A stretch of DNA of 16,331 nt from Clostridia bacterium (GTDB lineage Bacteria > Bacillota > Clostridia > TANB77 > CAG-508). Positions within the stretch are counted from its first letter, which is position 1. Each line of letters starts with the position of its first letter. The DNA is taken from NCBI GenBank assembly GCA_900758165.1, contig CAAEQN010000001.1, positions 1 through 16,331 on the forward strand, read 5' to 3'. Positions 1-7,871 of this stretch are shown in pieces. The notes beneath the pieces are model-generated. The model did no database searches, had not been told where the DNA came from, and saw nothing but the letters and a program-made list of their open reading frames with translations. The position numbers were made by a program, and so were the translations under genes.

Positions 1-2
1 AA

Positions 3-94
<92 letters not shown>

Positions 95-434
95 ATAGTT
101 GTCATCACTTGTGACAATTTATATAATAACACAAATTAATCTTACTTGTCAATATTCTTACCAAATTATTTGAATTTTTTAAAATTTTTGTTTATGAATA
201 GCTTTAAATCGGCAACTAGAATTTACTTTTTTCAATTGACCTTTTTTAAATTTTTCATCATATAACTTAATTTACTCTACAACTTCTATTACTTCTTTTT
301 GTATAATTATCTTTAAGCTTTATTATGTTTTTAATTATCTTTTTTATTATTTATTATAAGCAATATATATTTTATTATTTCTACTTAAAATTTAAAAATA
401 TATACGCTTATAATAAATTTAATTTTTGTAATTT
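95..434. other. 340-nt gap between the DUF4446 gene and tRNA-Ser, no gene seen
   Basis: Apart from the tRNA promoter and leader hairpin at its left end, this stretch is AT-rich DNA with long T and A runs. No convincing reading frame, GC-containing terminator hairpin or RNA gene is visible. A plus-strand open frame crossing 325-525 is low-complexity Phe/Tyr/Ile and runs antisense into the DUF4446 gene, so it is not called. Confidence 0.6.
124..152 (-). promoter_or_regulatory. Sigma-A type promoter of tRNA-Ser
   Basis: On the minus strand a perfect -35 TTGACA (152-147) is followed after 17 nt by TTATTA (129-124); shifting by one gives TATTAT with 18 nt. Transcription would start near 117, about 23 nt before the tRNA. 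An inverted repeat TTGTCA...TGACAA (99-104 / 112-117) lies in that short leader. Confidence 0.7.
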
Positions 435-923
435 CTATTTCTTTTCTATTGCTTGTTGTATAGCTTGCTCTTCTTCTTTTGACAAAGCATATTCTGATTT
501 TCCATCTACGACCGGTTTTGCATAAATATTTGACGTATCTCTACCATATATTCCATTTAAGACAATTCCTGTATTATTCTCATTCAATATTGATAGCGCA
601 AAACTAAGGTTACTTCCTGTATCTTTATACGCATTATATCTAATTAAACCTATCTTTTTTAATGTTTCTCTAGCTTGATTATCCAACTTTTCACAATACT
701 TTTCTATCTCTGCATTTTCATTTTTAATATCTTCTACTTTTTTTATATATTCGTGTAACATATCATCTATGTTTTCACCTTTTCCAATCTTTGACATAAA
801 GTCTGCATAATTTTTTCTTAATCTTGATAGTTTTATAGAATTTAATACATATAATACCAACAAAGTAATACTTATTATTAGCAATATTATTTCAAATATG
901 TTAAACTCAAAATTGACACTCAT
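435..923 (-). CDS. DUF4446 family membrane-anchored protein
   Basis: This 162-residue protein has one hydrophobic N-terminal segment (about residues 8-28). A charged, probably coiled-coil stretch follows (about 31-90), then a C-terminal domain with the conserved run IGLIRYNAYKDTGSNLSFAL, the segment GIVLNGIYGRD and the ending YALSKEEEQAI. That pattern is the DUF4446 family, known in Bacillota as a neighbour of parB; its function is not established. The ATG at 923-921 follows a GAGAGG-type ribosome binding site. It starts 17 nt after parB ends, so it is likely the last gene of the parA-parB unit. The topology suggests a cytoplasmic domain tethered to the membrane. A role in segregation or origin positioning would be guilt by association only. 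Confidence 0.88.
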   Translation of the reverse strand: MSVNFEFNIFEIILLIISITLLVLYVLNSIKLSRLRKNYADFMSKIGKGENIDDMLHEYIKKVEDIKNENAEIEKYCEKLDNQARETLKKIGLIRYNAYKDTGSNLSFALSILNENNTGIVLNGIYGRDTSNIYAKPVVDGKSEYALSKEEEQAIQQAIEKK

Positions 924-940
924 TAAACTCTTACCTCTCT

Positions 941-1804
941 TTATTTGATTAGTCCTAAAATTCTCTCTAAATCATCATTTGAATTATACTCAATTACTAT
1001 CTTGCCTTTTCTTTTTCCTGCCTCTAATTTTACTTTTGTTCCAAAAAATCCCTGAAAAGAATTTTCTATATCTCTATATATAGCTTGATATTTCTTTGCT
1101 TTTTCAATATCTCTTTTAGGTAATTGTTTCTCATTATTTATTTTTCTCTCTAATTCGTCAGATTTATCACCATTCTCCACAATTCCCAAGGCCATTTGGT
1201 ATTGTTTATCTGGTTCAGGAAGTCTCATCAACGCTCTGCATTGTCTTTCGCTAAAATTATGTTCTAGTACTAAATCTATAACTCTTGAATCTAAATTTAA
1301 AATTCTTACATTGTTTGTTAATCCACTTCTACTCATTCCTAATTTATCTGCTAATTCCTGCTGTGTCAAACCATAATCATCAAGCAATTTTCTTAAGCCT
1401 CTTGCTTTTTCTATTGGATTCAAATTTTCTCTTTGTATATTTTCAATTAATGCTATTTCTCTATTCTCTTGTTCTGTTTTAGTTCTTACAAGACAAGGCA
1501 TTTCTGTAAGTCCCGCCTTTTTTGCTGCTCTCCATCTTCTCTCTCCTGCAACAATCTGATAATATCCATCTTTAGGCATAACAATTATTGGCTGTATTAC
1601 TCCATATCTTTTTATTGACCTTGAGAGCTCGTCTAATTTTTCTTCATCAAAACTTTTTCTAGGCTGATCCGCATTTGGTTCAATTTCAGTTATTTTTATT
1701 TGTTTAACAACCTCTCCTTCAAAAGTCTCCTCATCCCCATCTTTTTTTATTGTATCGCTAAATAATGCGTCTAATCCTTTTCCTAAACCTGTCTTCTTTG
1801 CCAT
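941..1804 (-). CDS. parB: Chromosome partitioning protein ParB (Spo0J)
   Basis: ParB is a CTP-dependent clamp that loads at parS sites near the origin and helps recruit SMC condensin and regulate ParA. The 287-residue protein begins with the conserved ParA-stimulating N-terminus (KKTGLGKGLDALF). A ParB/Srx fold follows, with the CTP-binding motif GERRWRAAK near residues 87-95, and then a helix-turn-helix (LTQQELADKLGMSRSGLTN) and a lysine-rich C-terminal dimerisation region. I chose the ATG at 1804 because it sits 7 nt after AAAGGAGGA and gives the family N-terminus. The in-frame ATG ten codons upstream has no comparable site and adds non-conserved residues. It lies 64 nt downstream of parA and 17 nt before the DUF4446 gene. 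Confidence 0.97.
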   Translation of the reverse strand: MAKKTGLGKGLDALFSDTIKKDGDEETFEGEVVKQIKITEIEPNADQPRKSFDEEKLDELSRSIKRYGVIQPIIVMPKDGYYQIVAGERRWRAAKKAGLTEMPCLVRTKTEQENREIALIENIQRENLNPIEKARGLRKLLDDYGLTQQELADKLGMSRSGLTNNVRILNLDSRVIDLVLEHNFSERQCRALMRLPEPDKQYQMALGIVENGDKSDELERKINNEKQLPKRDIEKAKKYQAIYRDIENSFQGFFGTKVKLEAGKRKGKIVIEYNSNDDLERILGLIK

Positions 1805-1868
1805 TTTATATCCTCCTTTATAAAATCCATGCATTTTAAATTATTAATTTTATTGCCAATTATATCAA

Positions 1869-2660
1869 TTATCTCATATGTCTAGCTGACTTTAAAGCTT
1901 CATCATTTATCTTCAAAAACTCTTTTGTAAATTTCTCGTAACTTTTTGCCCCTTTAGATCTGCTATCATATAAAGTTATTGGCATTCCATAACTTGGAGC
2001 CTCACTAAGCTTAACGTTTCTTGGAATTACATTTTTATATACTTTGTCTCCAAAATATTTCTTTACTTCTTTTACAACCTGATTAGATAAATTAGTTCTT
2101 GCATCATACATTGTAAGCAAAGCACCTTCTACATACAAATCCTTATTCATATGTTTTTTTACCAATTCTATTGTATTTAGTAATTGTCCCAACCCCTCTA
2201 ATGCGTAATATTCGCATTGTACTGGTATTAAAACACTATCAGAAGCTGTAAAAGCATTTAATGTTATTAATCCTAACGATGGAGGACAATCAATTATAAT
2301 ATAATCGTATTCATCTTTAATATTTTCTAGTTTATTCTTTAACCTATATTCTCTCTCTTCCATCGAAACTAATTCCACTTCTGCACCAGCTAAATTAATG
2401 TTTGATGGACATAAATCTAACCTTTTTACTTGAGTAGCTAAAAGAGTATTTTCTATCTCTATATCATCCACTAAAACATCATAAGAAGAGAACTTTTGTT
2501 CTTTACTCATTCCTAATCCACTTGTTCCATTTCCCTGTGGATCTGCATCTATAAACAATACTTTTTTTCCTTTTTTTGCCAATACTGTACTTAAATTGAC
2601 AGCTGTTGTAGTCTTACCTACACCGCCCTTTTGATTGGCTATAGAAATTACCTTTCCCAC
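1869..2660 (-). CDS. parA: Chromosome partitioning ATPase ParA (Soj), GTG start
   Basis: This is the Walker-type ATPase partner of ParB. In B. subtilis, Soj also binds DnaA and switches its activity. The 263-residue product starts (V/M)GKVISIANQKGGVGKTTT, giving the deviant Walker A motif KGGVGKTT at residues 11-18. The FIDADPQGN segment follows near 36-44, then the Walker B-like strand YIIIDCPPSLG. I chose the GTG at 2660: it lies just after AGGGGTGA, an excellent match to the 16S tail, and it gives the family N-terminus. An upstream in-frame ATG at 2711 adds 17 unconserved residues and has no ribosome binding site. A dedicated promoter covered by a large palindrome lies upstream. The gene is followed by parB and probably cotranscribed with it. 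Confidence 0.96.
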   Translation of the reverse strand: MGKVISIANQKGGVGKTTTAVNLSTVLAKKGKKVLFIDADPQGNGTSGLGMSKEQKFSSYDVLVDDIEIENTLLATQVKRLDLCPSNINLAGAEVELVSMEEREYRLKNKLENIKDEYDYIIIDCPPSLGLITLNAFTASDSVLIPVQCEYYALEGLGQLLNTIELVKKHMNKDLYVEGALLTMYDARTNLSNQVVKEVKKYFGDKVYKNVIPRNVKLSEAPSYGMPITLYDSRSKGAKSYEKFTKEFLKINDEALKSARHMR

Positions 2661-2723
2661 TATAATCACCCCTATATGTAAACTTTTATCTGTTTGTAAT
2701 AATATTATCATTTTTATAATAAA

Positions 2724-2765
2724 ATTGACATATTAATAATATATGAATATTGTTAATATGTCAAT
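2724..2765. repeat. 42-nt near-perfect palindrome over the parA promoter
   Basis: The arms ATTGACATATTAA (2724-2736) and TTAATATGTCAAT (2753-2765) match perfectly over 13 bp. After one mismatch (T/G), five more pairs follow (AATAT/ATATT) and close on a four-base centre at 2743-2746. Both arms contain TTGACA, so a second, rightward promoter-like arrangement (TTGACA, 17 nt, TATTGT) exists by symmetry. It is a candidate operator for a dimeric repressor, possibly giving autoregulation of the par operon. It lacks the CACGTG core of parS. Confidence 0.7.
2736..2764 (-). promoter_or_regulatory. Promoter of parA-parB-DUF4446
   Basis: On the minus strand, TTGACA (2764-2759), a 17-nt spacer and TATTAT (2741-2736) form a near-consensus sigma-A promoter. 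The start site would be near 2729, giving a leader of about 70 nt before the parA GTG codon. The whole promoter lies inside the palindrome described separately. Confidence 0.72.
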
Positions 2766-2809
2766 AAAAATATATAAATTTCTGTTTATTTTTTTATTTA
2801 AAATTCAAC

Positions 2810-3526
2810 TTATAAAAGTGGCTGTTTTGTAGGAGTCCCTGCTTTTCTAGGATATTTATCATTTGTATTTTTTACTTTTTTTATAACAATGATATTTCTT
2901 TCAACATCATCTTCTTCAAATTTGAAATTAATTGTTTTCTCATATTCTCCTCCTAATAATTTCATTGCATTTTTTGCAGCCTCTGTTTCCTCAAAAGCTC
3001 TTGGTCCTTTCATGCAAATACAGCATCCGCCCACTTTTACAAAAGGCAATAAATATTCTAATAAAACATTCATAGGAGCAACAGCCCTAGATACAGCAAC
3101 ATCAAACTTTTCTCTGTATTTAATATTTCTTCCAAAGTCTTCTGCTCGGCCATGTATAATTTCTGTATTTTTTAAATTCAATTTTTCTTTTACTTCATTT
3201 AAGAAATTTATCCTTTTATTCAAAGAATCTAATAATGTAATTTGCACATTCTTAGTTATTGCTATTGGAATACCTGGAAAACCAGCGCCTGTCCCAACAT
3301 CAATTATTTTTGTGTTCTCTTTTATCAAATTTGAAATTGTTAAACAATCAATAAAATGCTTCTTTATTATTTGATTTTCTTCAGTTATTGCAGTTAAATT
3401 AATCTTCCCATTCCAGTCAAGCAATAATTGCATATAAACAAAGAATTTTTCAATGTTTTCATCTGAAACATTGACTCCAATTTCATTTTCTCTTTTAAAT
3501 AATTCTTTAAATTCATCAAATTTCAT
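2810..3526 (-). CDS. rsmG: 16S rRNA (guanine-N7) methyltransferase RsmG
   Basis: RsmG (GidB) uses S-adenosylmethionine to methylate N7 of the 16S rRNA guanosine equivalent to E. coli G527; its loss is known to give low-level streptomycin resistance. The 238-residue protein has the substrate-side motif DWNGKINLTAI, the SAM-binding glycine loop DVGTGAGFPG (about residues 76-85), SRAVAPM (about 146-152) and the family C-terminal signature YPRKAGTPTKQPL. I chose the ATG at 3526, about 6 nt after AAGGGA; an in-frame GTG five codons upstream would remove that spacing. The gene starts 28 nt after mnmG ends, so the two are probably cotranscribed. It is separated from parA by the par promoter region, and no clear terminator is visible after it. 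Confidence 0.96.
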   Translation of the reverse strand: MKFDEFKELFKRENEIGVNVSDENIEKFFVYMQLLLDWNGKINLTAITEENQIIKKHFIDCLTISNLIKENTKIIDVGTGAGFPGIPIAITKNVQITLLDSLNKRINFLNEVKEKLNLKNTEIIHGRAEDFGRNIKYREKFDVAVSRAVAPMNVLLEYLLPFVKVGGCCICMKGPRAFEETEAAKNAMKLLGGEYEKTINFKFEEDDVERNIIVIKKVKNTNDKYPRKAGTPTKQPLL

Positions 3527-3554
3527 TTTGTTTCCCTTCACTTTATTTTATATT

Positions 3555-5432
3555 TTATTTTCTTTTTAATTGTTCTAAATAAATTAACAAAACAGAAACA
3601 TCTGCTGGTGAAACGCCTGATATCCTTGAAGCTTGCCCAACTGAACTTGGTTTTATTTTATCCAACTTTTGTCTTGCTTCTATTCTTAATCCTTTAATTT
3701 TACTATAATCAATGTCTTTAGATAGCTTCTTATTTTCTAGTTTCTTGAATTTCTCTACTTGGTTTTCCTCCAATTTGATATATCCTTCATATTTTACTTG
3801 TATTTCAACCTCTTCAGCCTCTTCTTTTGTAAGCTCTGGCATATCAGGATCAATTTCTGATAAATATTTATATTTCATTTCTGTTCTCTTTAATAAATCT
3901 GCTAATTTTACCCCCACATTTATATTAGAAGAATTATATTTAGATAAAAACTCATTAACCTTTACTGTTGGCTTTATTGTTGAGCTTTTTAGTCTTTCAA
4001 TTTCATTCATTATATTCTCTTTCTTTTTTAAAAATCTATCATACCTTTCTTGAGAAATTAGTCCATTTTCATAACCTATTTTTAAAAGTCTCAAATCCGC
4101 ATTATCTTGTCTCAACAATAGCCTATATTCTGCTCTAGAAGTCATCATTCTATAAGGTTCATTTGTTCCTTTAGTAACAATATCATCAATTAATACCCCA
4201 ATGTAGGCTTGCGCTCTATCCAAAATCACAGGTTCTTTGTTTTGTAGTTTTCTTGCAGCATTAATTCCAGCAATAATACCTTGAGATGCAGCTTCTTCAT
4301 AACCTGAAGTTCCATTGATTTGCCCTGCAAAAAACATACCATCTATATCTTTATATTCCAATGAAAGTTTTAACATTGATGGATCTATGCAATCATACTC
4401 TATTGCATAAGCAGGCCTTGTAAATTCTACATGTTCTAATCCAGGAAGCGTCCTATACATTGCTATTTGAACATCTTCAGGAAGAGATGAGCTCATTCCC
4501 TGAACATACATTTCATCCGTATCCCTTCCCAAAGGTTCAATAAAAACTTGATGTCTTTCTTTATCTGCAAATCTAACTACTTTATCTTCTATTGAAGGAC
4601 AATATCTTGGACCTGTCCCTTTTATTTCTCCACCGTATAAAGGGGATCTATGTAGGTTTTTCCTAATAATTTCATGTGTTTTCGCATTTGTATATGTTAA
4701 ATAGCATGGAAGTTGTTCTTCTTTAGGGTCAATACTGTCATCAAACGAAAAAGCTTCTATGTCTTTATCTCCCTCTTGAATTTCCATCTTCGAAAAGTCT
4801 ATACTATTTTTATTTACTCTCGCAGGTGTTCCAGTTTTAAACCTAACTAACTTTATTTTCATATTTTCTAATATTTCAGATAATTTTTTTGCCGGAAAAA
4901 CTCCATCCGGTCCACCTTCAAAAGAATTTTCTCCTATAAATATTTTTCCTCTTAAATATGTACCAGTACATAAAATAACAGCTTTTACTTTATATATTGC
5001 TCCTATATTAGTCTCTACGCTTGTTATCTTTCCATTCTCTGTTCCAATATTTACAATTTCTGCTTGCTTTAAAAATAAATTTTCTTGTTTTTCTAAAACA
5101 TGCTTCATTTCAACTTGATACTTCTTCCTATCTGCTTGTGCTCTCAAAGAATATACTGCTGGACCTTTAGAAGTATTTAACATTCTCATTTGTACAAAAG
5201 TTTTATCTATATTCTTTCCCATTTCTCCGCCCAAGCAGTCAATTTCTCTAACTAAATGTCCTTTTGAACTTCCTCCTATATGTGGGTTACATGGCATATT
5301 TGCAACAGTCTCCAAACTTATAGAAAACAACAAGGTTTTCATTCCCATTCTAGCTGCTGCAAGTGCTGCCTCACATCCAGCATGTCCTGCACCTATTACT
5401 GCTATATCGTATTCTCCTGCATTATATTTCAT
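3555..5432 (-). CDS. mnmG: tRNA uridine-34 5-carboxymethylaminomethyl modification enzyme MnmG
   Basis: MnmG (GidA) is the FAD- and NADH-dependent partner of MnmE. Together they add the aminomethyl or carboxymethylaminomethyl group to C5 of wobble U34 in certain tRNAs. The 625-residue length is normal. Visible features are the FAD-binding loop GAGHAG (residues 14-19), the PCNPHIGGSSKGHL block (about 47-60), the conserved cysteine in GPRYCPSIEDK (C278) and GQINGTSGYEEAA (about 370-382). The C-terminal helical region that contacts MnmE and tRNA ends RISGVSPADVSVLLIYL. The ATG at 5432 follows AGAGG at ordinary spacing. The gene is in the usual mnmE-mnmG-rsmG order, but the 279-nt gap from mnmE is wide. 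Confidence 0.97.
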   Translation of the reverse strand: MKYNAGEYDIAVIGAGHAGCEAALAAARMGMKTLLFSISLETVANMPCNPHIGGSSKGHLVREIDCLGGEMGKNIDKTFVQMRMLNTSKGPAVYSLRAQADRKKYQVEMKHVLEKQENLFLKQAEIVNIGTENGKITSVETNIGAIYKVKAVILCTGTYLRGKIFIGENSFEGGPDGVFPAKKLSEILENMKIKLVRFKTGTPARVNKNSIDFSKMEIQEGDKDIEAFSFDDSIDPKEEQLPCYLTYTNAKTHEIIRKNLHRSPLYGGEIKGTGPRYCPSIEDKVVRFADKERHQVFIEPLGRDTDEMYVQGMSSSLPEDVQIAMYRTLPGLEHVEFTRPAYAIEYDCIDPSMLKLSLEYKDIDGMFFAGQINGTSGYEEAASQGIIAGINAARKLQNKEPVILDRAQAYIGVLIDDIVTKGTNEPYRMMTSRAEYRLLLRQDNADLRLLKIGYENGLISQERYDRFLKKKENIMNEIERLKSSTIKPTVKVNEFLSKYNSSNINVGVKLADLLKRTEMKYKYLSEIDPDMPELTKEEAEEVEIQVKYEGYIKLEENQVEKFKKLENKKLSKDIDYSKIKGLRIEARQKLDKIKPSSVGQASRISGVSPADVSVLLIYLEQLKRK

Positions 5433-5711
5433 TTTTTATACCTCTTCTCTTATTCATTATGATATTTTGTTGTGTTTTTTATGTTAATTTCCTTTCGCTA
5501 TAGCGGATTTTATTATGTAAACGTTTCCGTTTTTTGCTCTAAAATTTTCGTTTTAGCGAAAACGATTTTTTTGAATTGTGATTGTCTTTTTAGCAATACT
5601 TATTTTTATAATATTGATTTATCAAATGTTTTTATTGTTCTTTTTGTCTTTTTGTCAATTTTATTTTCTTATTTGTTTGGAACGATTTTTTCGACAAAAT
5701 TCGACTTTTTC
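5433..5711. other. 279-nt mnmE-mnmG intergenic region with several small symmetric elements
   Basis: No gene is evident. On the minus strand there is an isolated TTGACA (5658-5653), but only a weak -10 (ATAAAA) follows, so an mnmG promoter is possible but not firm. Other items are a 10-bp palindrome CGCTATAGCG at 5496-5505, a hairpin with a T tract at 5548-5572, and two minus-strand heptamers TGTCGAA (5696-5690) and AGTCGAA (5706-5700) spaced 10 nt apart. The last resemble Spo0A boxes. Confidence 0.45.
5548..5572 (+). repeat. Hairpin followed by seven T (terminator-like, plus-strand orientation)
   Basis: TCGTTTT (5548-5554) and AAAACGA (5559-5565) are perfect 7-bp arms around AGCG, followed by TTTTTTT (5566-5572). 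The T tract is on the plus strand, while both neighbouring genes are on the minus strand, so it would only stop antisense transcription. The stem is AT-rich and weak. Confidence 0.4.
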
Positions 5712-7079
5712 TTATTTTCCTAGACAAAATTTTTCAAAAATTTTATTGATAATTTCTTCAGAAATATTCTCTCCCGTGATAAGTGTCAAATTCTCTAAAA
5801 TCTCCTTTAAACATATTGCCGTTATGTCTATTGGCATATTACTAAATACGCTATTTTTAGCATTTTCTAACGATTTTTTTGCTAATATTATCTGTTGTTT
5901 TTGTCTATTGTTCGTAATAATTTCCGAATTATCATTTTGTATTTCTTTCCATTTGAACATTTCTTCTATTGTTTTATATAACTCATCTAGTCCCTTTTCT
6001 TCTATTGTAGAAAATTCAATTATTTTATTTTTTGATTTTTTTATTTCTTCTTTTTCTTTTATTAAATTTTTATTTAAGTCTACTTTATTTATCAGTATAA
6101 TTGCCTTTTTATTTTTTATTAAATCAAGTATCTTTTCATCTTCTTTGTCAAACGCACGAGAATCGTCAAATACTGCAATTATAAGTTCAGCATTATTGAT
6201 ATTGTCTATACTCTTTTTTACCCCTATTTGCTCAATCTCGTTCGTTGTGTTTCTTATTCCGGCCGTGTCCACAATTTTTAGCGGAATTCCTTTTATATTT
6301 ATATATTCTTCTATCGTATCTCTAGTAGTTCCTTCTATATTACTAACAATTGCTCTATTTTCGCCAAGAATTAAATTTAAAAGAGAAGATTTTCCAACAT
6401 TTGGTTTTCCTACTATCGCTGTCTTTATACCATCTTTAAGTATTTTTCCATTTTTAAAACTTGCTTCTAATTTATTTAATTCGCTTTCTAACTTATTCAA
6501 TGTTTCACTTATTTTTTTGTTTGTAGTCTCTTCAACATCATATTCAGGATAATCTATAGAAGCTTCTATATCTGCCATAAGATCCATTACTTCATTTTTC
6601 ATTGCTTTTATTTTCTTTGATAGACTGCCTTCTAGCTGTCTTTGTGCTATTTGCATTTCTTTTTCAGTTTTAGAATTAATTACATCTATTACAGCTTCTG
6701 CTTGAGATAGGTCTATTCTTCCATTTAAGAAAGCTCTCTTTGTAAACTCTCCTGGCTGGGCAAGAATTGCACCATTTTTTATACACTCTTCCAAAATCCT
6801 ATTTTCAACAACAAATCCCCCATGTGAATTAATTTCACACATATTTTCCTTGGTATAACTTCGTGGTGCAACAAAATATGAAACTAAAACTTCATCAATC
6901 TTTTCTTTACTTTGACTATCTACAATATTACCATATTTAATCGTGTATCCTTTTACTTCACTTTTGTTTTTCGGAACAAATATCTTGTCTAAAATTTCAA
7001 AGCACTTTTCTCCACTTAATCTAATTATTCCTATTCCCGCATTTCCAATTGCTGTAGATATTGCAACTATTGTACTCAT
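5712..7079 (-). CDS. mnmE: tRNA modification GTPase MnmE
   Basis: MnmE (TrmE) is a dimeric, potassium-activated GTPase that works with MnmG on wobble U34 of tRNAs. The 455-residue protein has the N-terminal tetrahydrofolate-binding domain (about residues 1-118) and a helical domain. The inserted G domain carries G1 GKPNVGKSS (224-232), G2 TTRDT (251-255), G3 DTAG (271-274) and G4 NKVD (331-334). The C-terminus is FCLGK, a variant of the family CIGK motif that keeps the functional cysteine (C452). The ATG at 7079 follows AAAGGGGTGA. A terminator-like hairpin lies between khpB and this gene and ends only about 10 nt before that ribosome binding site, so supply from the upstream operon may be reduced. 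Confidence 0.97.
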   Translation of the reverse strand: MSTIVAISTAIGNAGIGIIRLSGEKCFEILDKIFVPKNKSEVKGYTIKYGNIVDSQSKEKIDEVLVSYFVAPRSYTKENMCEINSHGGFVVENRILEECIKNGAILAQPGEFTKRAFLNGRIDLSQAEAVIDVINSKTEKEMQIAQRQLEGSLSKKIKAMKNEVMDLMADIEASIDYPEYDVEETTNKKISETLNKLESELNKLEASFKNGKILKDGIKTAIVGKPNVGKSSLLNLILGENRAIVSNIEGTTRDTIEEYINIKGIPLKIVDTAGIRNTTNEIEQIGVKKSIDNINNAELIIAVFDDSRAFDKEDEKILDLIKNKKAIILINKVDLNKNLIKEKEEIKKSKNKIIEFSTIEEKGLDELYKTIEEMFKWKEIQNDNSEIITNNRQKQQIILAKKSLENAKNSVFSNMPIDITAICLKEILENLTLITGENISEEIINKIFEKFCLGK

Positions 7080-7099
7080 TTTTTCACCCCTTTAAATAA

Positions 7100-7145
7100 A
7101 AGTCAAAGTTAGATGTAGTAAAAAACTAAATCCGAACTTTGACTT
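7100..7145 (-). terminator. Terminator or attenuator hairpin between khpB and mnmE
   Basis: Perfect 11-bp arms AAGTCAAAGTT (7100-7110) and AACTTTGACTT (7135-7145) enclose a 24-nt loop, which holds a smaller stem TAGT...ACTA (7116-7119 / 7125-7128). Read on the minus strand the stem ends in CTT and runs into TTATTT, a moderate U tract. The hairpin begins 15 nt after the khpB stop. The stem is AT-rich, so termination may be partial. Confidence 0.55.
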
Positions 7146-7160
7146 CCGATTTATATTTAA

Positions 7161-7871
7161 TTATTTCTTTGATATAACAACTCTTCTTTTATCATTTTCA
7201 CCAATACTATATGTTTTTACGTATTGACTGTTTTGTAATTTTGTGTGTATTATTTTTCTTTCATAAGCTGTCATTGGTTCTAATGTTATTGCTTTTCCTG
7301 TTTTAGTAACAGTTTTCTCTATTTTTTCTGATAGCTCTTCTAGTGTTTTCTTTCTAGTTTCTTTGTAATCTCCTATATCTAAAATAACTTTTATCTCTGT
7401 CTCTTTGCCTCTGTTTGCTATTGCTGATAATATTACTTGCAAAGAATTTAAAGCCTCTCCTCTATAACCAATTAATTTTGCAGAATCTTTTCCTTCTACT
7501 GTAACATATATTATCTTTTCTTTTTCTTCTACTTTAAAACTAATTTCATTTGATATTTTTGACAAGAAATTAGCTAAAAATTCGTTTATTTTTTGCTTTA
7601 CTTGCTCAATCTCTTCTTTGCTTATCTCTTTGCTTTCTTCTTTTTTCTCCGCAGTTTTCTCTCTACTTGGTTTGTTTACATTTTTATTTTCATCATCTTT
7701 TGTTGTTATTTCTACTCTTACAACATGTGGATCTAATATATTAAAAAAGCTTTTCTTTTTTTCTTCTAGAATTTTTATTTCTACCTGATTTCTTGAAACT
7801 CTTAATTCTTTTAATCCTTTTTCTATAGCTTCTGTGGAAGTTTTCCCTTCTGAAATAATTGTTCTAGGCAT
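7161..7871 (-). CDS. khpB: RNA-binding protein KhpB (Jag / EloR)
   Basis: KhpB is a cytoplasmic RNA-binding protein which, with its partner KhpA, influences cell elongation and envelope synthesis in several Bacillota. The 236-residue protein has an N-terminal Jag domain (about residues 1-56), a charged linker rich in Glu and Lys (about 57-95), a KH domain with the loop IGYRG (about 134-138) and a C-terminal R3H domain with R205 and H209 in the R-x3-H arrangement (AYERKIIH). The ATG at 7871 follows AAGGAGGAAG and lies inside the end of yidC, an 8-nt overlap that implies translational coupling. The neighbour yidC is a conserved partner in gene order across the phylum. A hairpin follows the stop codon. 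Confidence 0.95.
   Translation of the reverse strand: MPRTIISEGKTSTEAIEKGLKELRVSRNQVEIKILEEKKKSFFNILDPHVVRVEITTKDDENKNVNKPSREKTAEKKEESKEISKEEIEQVKQKINEFLANFLSKISNEISFKVEEKEKIIYVTVEGKDSAKLIGYRGEALNSLQVILSAIANRGKETEIKVILDIGDYKETRKKTLEELSEKIEKTVTKTGKAITLEPMTAYERKIIHTKLQNSQYVKTYSIGENDKRRVVISKK

Noticed and set aside
2661..2711. Extended ParA start at the ATG at 2711
   Set aside because: The extra 17 residues are not family-like and have no ribosome binding site, while the GTG at 2660 directly follows AGGGGTGA and gives the conserved N-terminus.
2724..2765. The parA-upstream palindrome as a parS site
   Set aside because: parS has the core TGTTNCACGTGAAACA; this dyad has no CACGTG and is AT-only at its centre. 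I found no canonical parS by eye anywhere in the window.
5578..6552. 324-codon plus-strand open frame
   Set aside because: It lies mostly antisense to mnmE, whose GTPase motifs are intact; the Ser/Phe/Ile-rich translation is the usual mirror of an AT-rich gene.
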